DNA of 64,000 nucleotides, taken from Aquimarina brevivitae. Its GTDB lineage: Bacteria > Bacteroidota > Bacteroidia > Flavobacteriales > Flavobacteriaceae. The stretch covers positions 1,222,208 through 1,286,207 of the forward strand of contig NZ_SGXE01000001.1 of the NCBI RefSeq assembly GCF_004216895.1, in the 5' to 3' direction. Shown piece after piece: positions 45,858 to 55,306 of the stretch (position 1 is the stretch's first letter; each line of letters starts with the position of its first letter). Below the pieces are notes generated by a model. That model saw nothing but the letters and a program-made list of their open reading frames with translations. It was not told the DNA's origin and searched no databases. The translations under genes and the position numbers were made by a program.

Positions 45858-48800
45858 ATGAAGCGAAGTATTTTATTAGTAAACATTTTTTTTCTGACTC
45901 TATCATTATATAGTCAAAAAACAATTAATATACAAATTGATTGGAAAGATATCGTAGTGGGATCAGGTACGAATACGGAAAGGATTCCAGGGTTTAAAGA
46001 TCAATTTTTTAGCTATGATCCCAATGAAGGTGTATTGTATAATTATGGTTGGGACGATTATCGATATGTTGATCCTAGTTCAGTTGAGATAGTTGATATA
46101 ACATATAAAACAATAACCAAAGAGGAGCTAAAGGGCTTAGAGGTTAAAAGTGTACCTGCCAAGGTTTCATTTACTTTAATTGGAAATAGAGCACGGTTTA
46201 GGAATAAGGCAGCGTTGCAATTCTCTCCTATAGTATATTCAAATAATCAATACAAAAAAGTTACTTCACTAACCTTTCGCTATGATTACTTGACAACTTC
46301 AAAAGGTAGGCGTAAACTAGCGGTGACTAATTCAGTCTTAGCCTCGGGTAATTGGTTTAGATTTTATGTAACCCAAAGCGGAGTACATAAAATAACTCCA
46401 GGATTTTTAGCTGATTTAGGAATGGATGTGGCAAACATTGACCCACAAACCATTAAGATATATGGTAACGGTGGTAAAATGCTACCCTTATTAAATCAGG
46501 AAAATCAGTTTTTTGATCTGCAAGAGAATGCTATTAAAGTTATTGGTGGAGGAGATGGTACTTTTTCCGGTTCAGATCATATTTTATTTTATGCCGAAGG
46601 TACTCAGGGTTTTAGCGAAGAAAATCAGACCAACCTTAATTTATATGAGGATAAGTCGTATTATTATGTTACTTATGGTACAAATAGTGGACAGCGAGTA
46701 GCTCCTTATATTGAGCCTACTGGAGATCCTACGCTGCAGCTTACCACTTTTACAGATTATCAATTTTACGAAGTTGATAATGAAAATTTAGTCAAATTAG
46801 GGCGAAGATGGTTTGGGGACCGATTCGATGTGCAGCGAAATAGAGAATATTCATTTGATTTTCCAAATCTAGTTACATCAACACCTATAGAACTAAGGGT
46901 GTTGGCAGCATCCACAGCGGAGTCAAGCACAAGTATGACAGTGCAATTTAATGACCAGAATGTAGGTTCGCTAAATTTTTCAGCAATAAGTGGAACCACT
47001 CTAGCTTCTGGAAGGGAGCTCAATGCTACTGTCAACTCAAATTCTGATCAGGCAAAGGTAACATTGACTTATTTTAACAATGGAAATCCAACAGCAACGG
47101 GCTATTTAGATTTTATTAGTTTAAAGGCCGAACGCTTATTAGCAGGTACAGGTAAGCAATTCAGATTTTCAAATGATCAAGTAGCTACGGTATCCGGAAT
47201 TGGAGAATATACTTTTACTAATGCTTCAGTTTATGATGAAATATGGGATGTTACTGATTTTTCGGCTATACGGGTAATTGAAAATAATACAGGCGCTAAT
47301 ACGCTTTCTTTTAAAAGTACATTAGGAGAAGAAAGACAGTTTGTAGCTGTAATTTCAGAGGATTACTTTACACCTTTCATAGACAACACTAGGATTGTAA
47401 ATAATCAAAATATAAAGGGGACTATTTTTCGCAATGAACAAGGTCAGTTCGAGGATATTGATTATTTGATTATAACTCATCAAAATTTAATTGCTGCCGC
47501 TAATCGACTAGCAGAACATCATAGAACTACTAATAACTTTAATGTAAAGGTGTTAACCTTGGATAAAATTTATCATGAGTTTAGTAGCGGAAAACAAGAC
47601 GTAGCAGCCATCAGAAACGTCGTAAAATATATATATGATAACGCTTCCCAGCCTGAGGAAGCGTTAAAGTTTTTGTGTTTACTAGGAGATGCTTCGGTTG
47701 ATTATAAAGATAGACTTAGAGATAATAACAACATCGTGCCGACTTTTGAAAGCCTTAGTAGTTTTTCATTGGTGAGTTCATTTGCAACGGATGATTTTTA
47801 CGGTTGCATGGATCCGCAAGAGGGTAGAATGCCTGGTTCTGATTTAACTGATATTGCTATCGGTAGAATAATTGCAGATACTCCACAATTAGCCAATGCA
47901 ATGGTGACTAAAATTATAAATTATAGTAAAGAACAGTCGTATGGTAGATGGAGAAACGCAATGTTATTAATTGCGGATGATGTAGATGACGATTGGGAAG
48001 AGACCATTCAGCGAAATTTAGATGAACTAGGACAAGATTTAGATCAGCGAAAGCCATTTTTTAATATCGCAAAAATCTACGCGGATTCCTATCAACAGGA
48101 ATCTTCAACCTCCGGAGCAAGATATCCTACGGTCAATAAAGATATCGTGGAAACCATAGAAAGCGGGGCTTTGGCTATTGATTATTTTGGACACGGGGGA
48201 GAAGACGGTTTAGCGAAGGAATTTATATTTACTAAATCCGATGCGGTAGGATTGGCTAATACAAATAAACATCCATTTTTAATAACCGTAACATGCGAGT
48301 TTACAAAGTTTGATAATCCATTACGGCCTTCTGCTGGTGAGTTTATGTACTGGAATAATGAAGGTGGTGTGGTAGGATTGATAAGCACTACCCGAGATGT
48401 GATTGTAACCTTTGGGATATCAGTTAATGACCGTTTAAGTGCATTCTTGTTTCCAGATGGAAATGAATACCCAACAGTTGGAGAAGCAGTGCGTCAGCTA
48501 AAAAATTCATATACCACAAATAGTAAAAGAGTGGTATTCTTTTTTGGAGATCCTGCTATGAAAATGGCTATCCCGAAACCTAACGTTAGGCTAACACAAA
48601 TAAATGATGTCCCTATAACTCAACCCACAGATACGCTCAAAGCACTTAGTAAGATAAAAATTACTGGTGAAGTGGTAGATGCAGTAGGCAACCGCTTATC
48701 TAATTATAATGGAGTAGTTTTTTCCACTATTTATGATAAACCAATTGACAGAGTCACACTGGCCAATGATGGTGTGCGAAATAGTCAAGGGGAGTTGATT

Positions 48801-49682
48801 AAACTAAATTATCAAACCTTAGGTGCGGTTCTTTTTAGAGGAAAAGCTTCGGTGCAAAACGGCGTTTTTAATTATGAATTTGTAGTACCTCGAGACATTG
48901 CTATTCCCGTAGGACAAGGTAAGCTTAGTTTTTATGCTTCTAAATCAGGTGAATTAGATGATCAAAGTGGTGCTAACAAAACTATTTTAATCGGGGGCGT
49001 AAATGAAGATGCTCCAGAAGATAATACAGGACCTCAAATTCAACTGTTTATGAATGATGAAAGCTTTATTTCTGGAGGCGTTACTAGTAATGCACCTGTA
49101 TTAATTGCTAAACTACAAGATGCTAATGGAATTAACACTGCTAGTGGTATAGGACATGATATAATAGCAATATTAGATGATGACCAAGCCAATCCAATTG
49201 TATTAAATGATTTTTACGAGACCGAATTGGACGATTATACGCGTGGAACCGTTAACTATAATTTCAAAGACTTAGATCCAGGCCTACACACGATCAGTTT
49301 TAAAAGCTGGGATGTGTATAATAACTCTTCTACCCAAGAGATTCAGTTTATGGTTGCCGAGGATGGAGGCTTTAGCTTGAGTAATGTGTTGAATTATCCA
49401 AATCCATTTGTAAGTCATACTGAATTTTGGTTTGAGCATAGTAGCTCTCCTTCTGACATACTGGAGGTGCAGGTTCAGGTATTTACCGTATCCGGAAAAG
49501 TAATATGGACGCGTAATCAAACCTTGACTGGTAGAACCAGCTATCGCGAAGATATCCAATGGAATGGACGCGATGATTTTGGAGATAAATTAGGAAAAGG
49601 CGTATATGTGTATAAGATTTCTGTAAAATCTACGTTAACTAATGAGCGAGTAGAAAAATTTGAGAAGCTTGTTATCCTTTAA
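45858..49682 (+). CDS. porU: Type IX secretion sortase PorU
   Basis: 1274 aa outer-membrane-associated C25 (gingipain-like) cysteine protease that removes the C-terminal sorting domain from T9SS cargo and attaches it to the surface. Signal peptide (LYSQ near residue 20); long beta-rich N-terminal region; the catalytic domain with His779 in YFGHGGEDG and Cys813 in TVTCEFTKF; an Ig-like region; and at the end a FlgD/T9SS-like C-terminal segment (LNYPNPFVSHTEF ... GKGVYVYKISVKS). The length is typical. Co-linear with porV, its known partner in the attachment complex. Confidence 0.96.
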   Translation: MKRSILLVNIFFLTLSLYSQKTINIQIDWKDIVVGSGTNTERIPGFKDQFFSYDPNEGVLYNYGWDDYRYVDPSSVEIVDITYKTITKEELKGLEVKSVPAKVSFTLIGNRARFRNKAALQFSPIVYSNNQYKKVTSLTFRYDYLTTSKGRRKLAVTNSVLASGNWFRFYVTQSGVHKITPGFLADLGMDVANIDPQTIKIYGNGGKMLPLLNQENQFFDLQENAIKVIGGGDGTFSGSDHILFYAEGTQGFSEENQTNLNLYEDKSYYYVTYGTNSGQRVAPYIEPTGDPTLQLTTFTDYQFYEVDNENLVKLGRRWFGDRFDVQRNREYSFDFPNLVTSTPIELRVLAASTAESSTSMTVQFNDQNVGSLNFSAISGTTLASGRELNATVNSNSDQAKVTLTYFNNGNPTATGYLDFISLKAERLLAGTGKQFRFSNDQVATVSGIGEYTFTNASVYDEIWDVTDFSAIRVIENNTGANTLSFKSTLGEERQFVAVISEDYFTPFIDNTRIVNNQNIKGTIFRNEQGQFEDIDYLIITHQNLIAAANRLAEHHRTTNNFNVKVLTLDKIYHEFSSGKQDVAAIRNVVKYIYDNASQPEEALKFLCLLGDASVDYKDRLRDNNNIVPTFESLSSFSLVSSFATDDFYGCMDPQEGRMPGSDLTDIAIGRIIADTPQLANAMVTKIINYSKEQSYGRWRNAMLLIADDVDDDWEETIQRNLDELGQDLDQRKPFFNIAKIYADSYQQESSTSGARYPTVNKDIVETIESGALAIDYFGHGGEDGLAKEFIFTKSDAVGLANTNKHPFLITVTCEFTKFDNPLRPSAGEFMYWNNEGGVVGLISTTRDVIVTFGISVNDRLSAFLFPDGNEYPTVGEAVRQLKNSYTTNSKRVVFFFGDPAMKMAIPKPNVRLTQINDVPITQPTDTLKALSKIKITGEVVDAVGNRLSNYNGVVFSTIYDKPIDRVTLANDGVRNSQGELIKLNYQTLGAVLFRGKASVQNGVFNYEFVVPRDIAIPVGQGKLSFYASKSGELDDQSGANKTILIGGVNEDAPEDNTGPQIQLFMNDESFISGGVTSNAPVLIAKLQDANGINTASGIGHDIIAILDDDQANPIVLNDFYETELDDYTRGTVNYNFKDLDPGLHTISFKSWDVYNNSSTQEIQFMVAEDGGFSLSNVLNYPNPFVSHTEFWFEHSSSPSDILEVQVQVFTVSGKVIWTRNQTLTGRTSYREDIQWNGRDDFGDKLGKGVYVYKISVKSTLTNERVEKFEKLVIL

Positions 49683-49696
49683 TTACTAAATAACTA

Positions 49697-49704
49697 TATA
49701 TTTG
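49697..49704 (+). promoter_or_regulatory. -7 box of porV
   Basis: TATATTTG exactly matches TAnnTTTG, 22 bases before the porV ATG. It overlaps the in-frame TTG at 49702, which therefore cannot be the translation start. Confidence 0.5.
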
Positions 49705-49725
49705 TCAAAATTCAATTTTCACATT

Positions 49726-50877
49726 ATGAAAAAAACGATTATCCTTGGGATAGTTTTATCGGTTTTTTTTAATCTTAAAACTTTCGCCCAAGAAAATAGA
49801 CCTATTACTACTGCTACGCCCTTTCTATTAATTGCTGCAGATGCAAGAGCAGCAGGTTTAGCAGATCAAGGGGTTGCCACATCAGCAGATGCATTTAACC
49901 AACAGTGGAACCCAGCAAAATCAGTTTTTCTTAGACAATCTCAAAATGTAGGAGTAAACTATACACCTTATTTGAGCAGTTTAGTAAATGATATATTCTT
50001 AGGTAATATAAACTATTCTTATCGTATAAATGAGCGAAGTGCAATGTCTGCCAGTTTCAGATATTTTAGCTTAGGTGATATTGAATTTAGACAAAATGCG
50101 GATGACCCTGGTTTGTCTCAAAAGCCTAATGAATTCACTTTTGATCTTTCTTATTCTTTGAAATTAAGCGAAACATTTTCTATGGCTGTAGCGGGTAGGT
50201 ATTTAAGATCAGACTTAAGGCTTCAAACGGAAGATGCAGCTGACGCAACAGCAGCAGGTAGTTTTGGAGTTGATATTGCTGGTTTTTATCAAAGTGATGA
50301 AATTGCGTATGATTCTTTTAACGGTAGATGGAGAGCAGGTTTTAATATTTCCAATATCGGACCTAAAATCAAGTATGATGATGCCGGTCAGGAAAACTTC
50401 ATCCCAACTAACTTTAAGGTAGGTGCGGCTTTTGATTTTATCTTTGATGAATACAACAAAATAACGCCTTCCATAGAATTTAATAAACTATTGGTTCCAA
50501 CACCTCAAGATTTTGATGGAGATGGAGATATTGACGCTGAAGATGCACAAGAATATCAGGATATAAGTTCGTTCGGAGCCATTTTTTCTTCTTGGGGTGA
50601 TGCGCCTGATGGATTTAGTGAAGAGTTAAAAGAGATTACCTGGTCTCTAGGCGCAGAATATATGTATAGAGACGTTTTTGCCTTTAGAGCAGGATATTTT
50701 AATGAAAGTGAGGAAAAAGGAGCACGTAAATTTGTATCTATGGGTGCAGGTTTTAAGTACTCTTCTATCGGTATTGATATATCTTATTTGTTTTCCACAT
50801 CCTCAGTAAGAAGTCCATTAGAAAACACTTTGCGTTTTGGTCTTACCTTTAACTTTGGAGACGAGTATTACGACTAA
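49726..50877 (+). CDS. porV: Type IX secretion outer membrane protein PorV (LptO)
   Basis: About 383 aa beta-barrel of the FadL-like family that shuttles T9SS cargo from the translocon to the PorU sortase. Signal peptide ends near TFAQ. Barrel motifs: LIAADARAAGLADQGVATSADAF, then WNPAKS and long amphipathic strands; the C-terminus RFGLTFNFGDEYYD ends in an aromatic-rich strand. The ATG at 49726 gives a proper signal peptide, whereas an upstream in-frame TTG lies inside the predicted -7 box. A stretch FDGDGDIDAEDAQEY near residue 265 looks like a calcium-binding loop. Followed by an intrinsic terminator. Confidence 0.95.
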   Translation: MKKTIILGIVLSVFFNLKTFAQENRPITTATPFLLIAADARAAGLADQGVATSADAFNQQWNPAKSVFLRQSQNVGVNYTPYLSSLVNDIFLGNINYSYRINERSAMSASFRYFSLGDIEFRQNADDPGLSQKPNEFTFDLSYSLKLSETFSMAVAGRYLRSDLRLQTEDAADATAAGSFGVDIAGFYQSDEIAYDSFNGRWRAGFNISNIGPKIKYDDAGQENFIPTNFKVGAAFDFIFDEYNKITPSIEFNKLLVPTPQDFDGDGDIDAEDAQEYQDISSFGAIFSSWGDAPDGFSEELKEITWSLGAEYMYRDVFAFRAGYFNESEEKGARKFVSMGAGFKYSSIGIDISYLFSTSSVRSPLENTLRFGLTFNFGDEYYD

Positions 50878-50900
50878 ATAGTATAGTTCCTAAAAGATAT

Positions 50901-50938
50901 AAAAAGTATCAAGTCTATTAGATTTGATACTTTTTTTG
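50901..50938 (+). terminator. Intrinsic terminator after porV
   Basis: AAAAAGTATCAA pairs with TTTGATACTTTTT around a 10-base loop, followed by further T residues. It lies between porV and cdd. Confidence 0.85.
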
Positions 50939-50970
50939 TTTCTTGTACAATAGTAAGGATAACATATTGG

Positions 50971-51453
50971 ATGAAAAAAATTAGAATTGAGGCCATCTTA
51001 GAAGTGTTCGAGTCATTGCAGGAGGTAGAATTGGAAGTGCAACAATTGATGAAACAAGCTATGGAAGCCAGAGACAAAGCCTATGCCCCCTATTCAGAAT
51101 TTTTAGTGGGTGCTGCAATTTTATTAGCTAATGGAGAGGTAGTCACCGGGAATAATCAAGAAAATGCTTCTTATCCGTCGGGTCTTTGCGCTGAGCGAAC
51201 TGCAATATATTATGCAGGGGCAAACTTTCCGAAGGTGCCTATTCAAAAAATGGCGCTCACCGCACGATCTTTAAAATATCAATTAGTAAAACCCGTTCCT
51301 CCTTGTGGAGCTTGCAGACAGGCAATAGCAGAATATGAACAACATCAACAAGAAGCTATTGAAATTTATTTTATGGGAGAAGCTGGTAAAGTAGTTAAAG
51401 CCAGTTCGCTGGCAGACCTTTTACCCTTGTCATTTGATAGCTCTTACCTCTAA
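50971..51453 (+). CDS. cdd: Cytidine deaminase
   Basis: 160 aa homotetrameric-type cytidine deaminase of pyrimidine salvage. The zinc site is complete: CAERTAIY with the catalytic Glu near residue 72 and PPCGACRQAI near 109. PYSEFLVGAAILLANGEVVTG near 38 is the substrate strand. It lies after the porV terminator and before the pyruvate dehydrogenase promoter, so it is probably transcribed on its own. Confidence 0.95.
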   Translation: MKKIRIEAILEVFESLQEVELEVQQLMKQAMEARDKAYAPYSEFLVGAAILLANGEVVTGNNQENASYPSGLCAERTAIYYAGANFPKVPIQKMALTARSLKYQLVKPVPPCGACRQAIAEYEQHQQEAIEIYFMGEAGKVVKASSLADLLPLSFDSSYL

Positions 51454-51484
51454 CGTTTTCGTGGATTTTTATACGTAAACTACT

Positions 51485-51514
51485 TTTGCCTTAATTTCTA
51501 ATATGTTATTTTTG
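51485..51514 (+). promoter_or_regulatory. Promoter of the pdhA-pdhC operon
   Basis: TTTG (51485-51488), an 18 bp spacer and TATTTTTG (51507-51514) match the Bacteroidota TTTG/TAnnTTTG promoter with near-ideal spacing. The start point would be near 51521, giving a leader of about 90 nt before pdhA. Confidence 0.7.
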
Positions 51515-51610
51515 TGTTTCGATTATTCCTTTATTACGGGCATATTCGTTAAATTACTAATAATGTTGACAAAATGTCAACTAAGTAAATGATATAATAG
51601 AACATTTTCT

Positions 51611-52609
51611 ATGAAAGAAATAACCAAAGAAGTATACCTGAACTGGTATGAAGAAATGCTATTTTGGCGTAAATTTGAAGACAAACTAGCTCAAGTATAT
51701 ATTCAACAAAAGGTAAGAGGTTTTCTTCATTTGTACAATGGGCAAGAGGCTATCCTGGCAGGAGCTTTACACGCTATGGACCTTACTAAAGACCGAATGA
51801 TCACAGCGTATAGAAATCATGTGCAGCCTATAGGCATGGGAGAGGATCCTAAAAGAGTAATGGCTGAATTATATGGAAAAGGAACTGGTACTTCTCAGGG
51901 GCTTGGGGGTTCTATGCACATTTTTTCTAAAGAACATCGCTTTTATGGCGGACACGGTATTGTTGGAGGTCAAATTCCACTGGGAGCTGGTTTAGCTTTC
52001 GCAGACAAATACCATAAGAGAGATTCCGTAACCTTGACTTTTATGGGAGATGGGGCAACACGACAAGGCTCTCTACACGAAACATTTAACCTAGCGATGC
52101 TTTGGAACTTGCCAGTTGTTTTTTGTGTTGAAAATAATGGGTATGCTATGGGTACTTCTGTGGCAAGAACATCCAATCATACTGACATCTGGAAACTAGG
52201 TTTAGGTTATGAAATGCCGTGTAGTCCGGTAGATGCGATGAATCCTGTTAAAGTAGCTGAAGCCTTAGATGAAGCTATCGAAAGAGCACGATCCGGTGGA
52301 GGACCAACCTTTTTGGAATTAAAAACTTATCGTTATCGTGGTCATTCTATGAGTGATGCCCAGAAGTATCGTACTAAAGATGAAGTTGCAGAATACCAAA
52401 AAATAGATCCAATAACTCAGGTGTTGGAAGTGATTAAAGAAAAAGAATATGCAACTGAGGAGGAGATCAAAACTATTGATGAAAGAGTAAAAGATAGAGT
52501 AAAAGAATGCGAAAAATTTGCTGAAGAATCACCATTCCCAGATAAGAATGTGATGTATGATGTAGTTTATGAGCAGGAAGATTATCCATTTTTACCACAC
52601 AAATTATAG
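51611..52609 (+). CDS. pdhA: Pyruvate dehydrogenase E1 component alpha subunit
   Basis: 332 aa ThDP-dependent E1 alpha. ThDP motif GDGATRQGSLHETFNLA near residue 152 closing with VENNGYAMGT near 174; the phosphorylation-loop region TYRYRGHSMSDAQKYR near 246 is as in the pyruvate family. The E2 gene follows after 6 bp. The E1 beta gene is not adjacent, so the complex depends on a subunit encoded outside this window. A clear promoter lies upstream. Confidence 0.95.
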   Translation: MKEITKEVYLNWYEEMLFWRKFEDKLAQVYIQQKVRGFLHLYNGQEAILAGALHAMDLTKDRMITAYRNHVQPIGMGEDPKRVMAELYGKGTGTSQGLGGSMHIFSKEHRFYGGHGIVGGQIPLGAGLAFADKYHKRDSVTLTFMGDGATRQGSLHETFNLAMLWNLPVVFCVENNGYAMGTSVARTSNHTDIWKLGLGYEMPCSPVDAMNPVKVAEALDEAIERARSGGGPTFLELKTYRYRGHSMSDAQKYRTKDEVAEYQKIDPITQVLEVIKEKEYATEEEIKTIDERVKDRVKECEKFAEESPFPDKNVMYDVVYEQEDYPFLPHKL

Positions 52610-52615
52610 ATATTT

Positions 52616-54259
52616 ATGGCTGAAGTAATAAAAATGCCCAGACTAAGTGATACCATGGAAGAAGGAACTGTGGCCAAGTGGTTAGTTCAAAAGGGTGACA
52701 AGATAAGTGAAGGAGATATCTTAGCGGAAATAGAAACCGATAAAGCAACTATGGAATTTGAGTCCTTTTATGAAGGAACTTTATTACATATCGGCGTCGA
52801 AGAGGGTGATACCGCTCCTGTAGACCAATTATTGGCCATTATAGGAGAAGAAGGAGAGGATATTTCTGCATTGATTGATGGAAGTAGTGATTCCAAAGAG
52901 AGCAATGACGACGATTCAAAAGAGGAAACAGATGCCAAGGCAGAAGAATCTTCGGTTACTAGTGAAGGTAATGATGATATTCCTGAAGGAGTAGAGGTGA
53001 TTACTATGCCACGCCTAAGTGATACGATGGAAGAAGGTACCGTAGCAAGTTGGCTTAAATCCGTAGGTGATAAAGTTGAAGAAGGAGATATTTTAGCTGA
53101 AATAGAAACCGATAAGGCTACCATGGAGTTTGAGTCTTTTTATAGCGGTACGTTGTTGCACATAGGTATTGAAGAAGGACAAACAGCTCCGGTAGATGCC
53201 TTATTAGCTATTATAGGACCTGAAGGTACTGATGTATCTGGAATTAAAGATGGAAAAAGTTCAGGAGACAAAACTAAAGCCAAAGATAGCTCGGATTCAA
53301 AAGAGGAGAAGAGCACTTCAAAAGAAAAAACTACAAATAAGGAACAAACTTCTACTAATAAAGAAGGAGGAAGGATATTTGCCTCTCCTTTAGCTAAAAA
53401 AATAGCAGAAGATCGAGGGATAGACCTGGCTGATGTTAAAGGAACTGGAGAAAATGGTCGTATCGTTAAAAAAGATATTGAATCATATACCCCTACAAAA
53501 GAAAAAACACAATCGGCTTCAGCCTCGACAGAAAAAACTTCTGCTGCTCCTGCTCAGCCCTTTACACCTGCTGGAGAGGTAAGCTTTGAAGAAGTGAAAA
53601 ATTCACAGATGCGTAAGGTGATTGCCAAACGATTGTCTGAGTCTAAATTTAGTGCTCCTCATTATTATTTGACCATTGAAGTAGATATGGAAAATGCAAT
53701 ATCTTCTCGTAAAATAATAAATGAGTTACCAGATACTAAAGTATCTTTTAATGATATGGTTGTAAAAGCCTGTGCAATGGCACTAAAACGTCATCCACAA
53801 GTTAATACCACTTGGAAAGATGATGTTACCGTTTACAACAAACATATTAGTATAGGAGTGGCGGTAGCTGTACCTGAAGGATTGGTAGTACCTGTTCTAC
53901 CTTTTACAGATAAGATGAATATCAATGATATTGATATTAAGGTTAGAGACTTAGCAACAAGAGCTAGAGATAAAAAATTAGCGCCGAATGAGATGGAGGG
54001 TAGTACGTTTACCGTTTCTAATCTAGGTATGTTTGGGATACAAGAATTCACTTCTATAATTAATCAGCCCAATTCAGCTATTTTATCCGTAGGAGCTATA
54101 GTAGAAAAACCGGTGGTAAAGAATGGTCAAATCGTTGTAGGAAACACGATGAAGGTTACCTTGGCTTGCGACCATAGAACTGTAGATGGCGCAACTGGTG
54201 CACAGTTCTTACAAACTTTAAAACAATATTTGGAGAATCCGGTAACGATGTTAGCATAA
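52616..54259 (+). CDS. pdhC: Pyruvate dehydrogenase E2, dihydrolipoamide acetyltransferase
   Basis: 547 aa. Two lipoyl domains in tandem, each with the lipoylated Lys in EIETDKATMEFESF (residues about 30-50 and 155-180), linked by acidic and Ser/Lys-rich hinges. A subunit-binding domain follows (ASPLAKKIAEDRGIDLADV near 258), then the catalytic core with the active-site CDHRTVDGATGAQFL near 520. Followed by an intrinsic terminator. Confidence 0.95.
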   Translation: MAEVIKMPRLSDTMEEGTVAKWLVQKGDKISEGDILAEIETDKATMEFESFYEGTLLHIGVEEGDTAPVDQLLAIIGEEGEDISALIDGSSDSKESNDDDSKEETDAKAEESSVTSEGNDDIPEGVEVITMPRLSDTMEEGTVASWLKSVGDKVEEGDILAEIETDKATMEFESFYSGTLLHIGIEEGQTAPVDALLAIIGPEGTDVSGIKDGKSSGDKTKAKDSSDSKEEKSTSKEKTTNKEQTSTNKEGGRIFASPLAKKIAEDRGIDLADVKGTGENGRIVKKDIESYTPTKEKTQSASASTEKTSAAPAQPFTPAGEVSFEEVKNSQMRKVIAKRLSESKFSAPHYYLTIEVDMENAISSRKIINELPDTKVSFNDMVVKACAMALKRHPQVNTTWKDDVTVYNKHISIGVAVAVPEGLVVPVLPFTDKMNINDIDIKVRDLATRARDKKLAPNEMEGSTFTVSNLGMFGIQEFTSIINQPNSAILSVGAIVEKPVVKNGQIVVGNTMKVTLACDHRTVDGATGAQFLQTLKQYLENPVTMLA

Positions 54260-54283
54260 TTCGATTCTCAAGTTTATAATACA

Positions 54284-54312
54284 AATCCCGTATTCCTTAC
54301 GGGATTTTTTAT
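54284..54312 (+). terminator. Intrinsic terminator after pdhC
   Basis: AATCCCGTA and TACGGGATT pair perfectly around TTCCT and are followed by a T-run. Confidence 0.9.
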
Positions 54313-54330
54313 CTTTATAAAAAATATGTT

Positions 54331-55293
54331 ATGACAGCAATCAAACAATTACAATACGCATTAGTAGTAACATTCGCTTTTGTTACAATAGTGCCGGCAA
54401 AGGCGCAACAAGCCATGGAATCTACGGATAAGATTTATGTTTCAGAAACCATGACGTTTTTAACAGCTGATGAACTACAAGGGCGTAAATCAGGTACCGA
54501 AGGGTATCAAAAAGCAGTGGATTATACTGCCAATGAGCTGAAATCTATGGGGATAACTCCATTTTTTGATGCTTACACTGATGAGTTTGAAGCTCAAGGT
54601 AAAACAACTTATAATGTCGTGGGTTACCTCGAAGGTACAGATAAAGACTTAGCCAAAGAATTTGTAATCATTGGAGCACATTTAGATCACATAGGTAGTG
54701 CAAAGCCCAGTGGTGGTGATACAATAGCTAACGGGGCAAATGATAATGCTTCAGGTAGTACTGCAGTATTAACCCTTGCCAAACATTTTGCAGCTCAAAA
54801 AGCCAACAAGAGAAGTATTCTTTTTGTATTATTTGGAGCAGAGGAGATGGGACTTTTGGGATCTGCTCATTTAGCCAAAAAATTAAAAGAAAAAAATGTA
54901 GATGTCTATACGATGATTAATTTTGAAATGATCGGTGTTCCATTAAATGAAAAATCCTATATGGCTTACCTCACTGGATTTGAGTTGACGAATATGGCGG
55001 AGAAAATTAATGCATACGCAGAAGAAGAAATCATTGGCTATTTACCCAAAGCAAAAGAATATCAATTGTTTAAACGTAGTGATAACTATCCTTTTTATAA
55101 GGAATATAAAATTCCTGCTCAGACGATTTCTACTTTTGATTTTACCAATTATGACTATTATCATCACGCAGACGATGAAGCCGAGTATATGAATTATGAG
55201 TTTATGGCAAAATTGATTGATAAAATGAAGACTCCATTGCTCAGCATTATCAATACGGATAAGAAAGAAATTGTAATGAAAGAGAACCAATAG
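54331..55293 (+). CDS. M28 family zinc aminopeptidase, exported
   Basis: 320 aa with a signal peptide (ending near PAKAQQ) and a catalytic M28 domain. Zinc ligands are visible in IIGAHLDHIG near residue 111, NGANDNASGSTAV near 135, FGAEEMGLLGS near 171, NFEMIGVP near 198 and HHADDEAEYM near 278. The family includes aminopeptidases and carboxypeptidases, so the substrate preference cannot be fixed. It starts just past the pdhC terminator and runs into the SDR gene after 13 bp. Confidence 0.92.
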   Translation: MTAIKQLQYALVVTFAFVTIVPAKAQQAMESTDKIYVSETMTFLTADELQGRKSGTEGYQKAVDYTANELKSMGITPFFDAYTDEFEAQGKTTYNVVGYLEGTDKDLAKEFVIIGAHLDHIGSAKPSGGDTIANGANDNASGSTAVLTLAKHFAAQKANKRSILFVLFGAEEMGLLGSAHLAKKLKEKNVDVYTMINFEMIGVPLNEKSYMAYLTGFELTNMAEKINAYAEEEIIGYLPKAKEYQLFKRSDNYPFYKEYKIPAQTISTFDFTNYDYYHHADDEAEYMNYEFMAKLIDKMKTPLLSIINTDKKEIVMKENQ

Positions 55294-55306
55294 AGGGCGA
55301 ATAAAC

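Noticed and set aside
49702..49725. TTG start for porV giving eight extra residues
   Set aside because: The TTG lies within the TATATTTG -7 box, and the ATG at 49726 begins a proper signal peptide.
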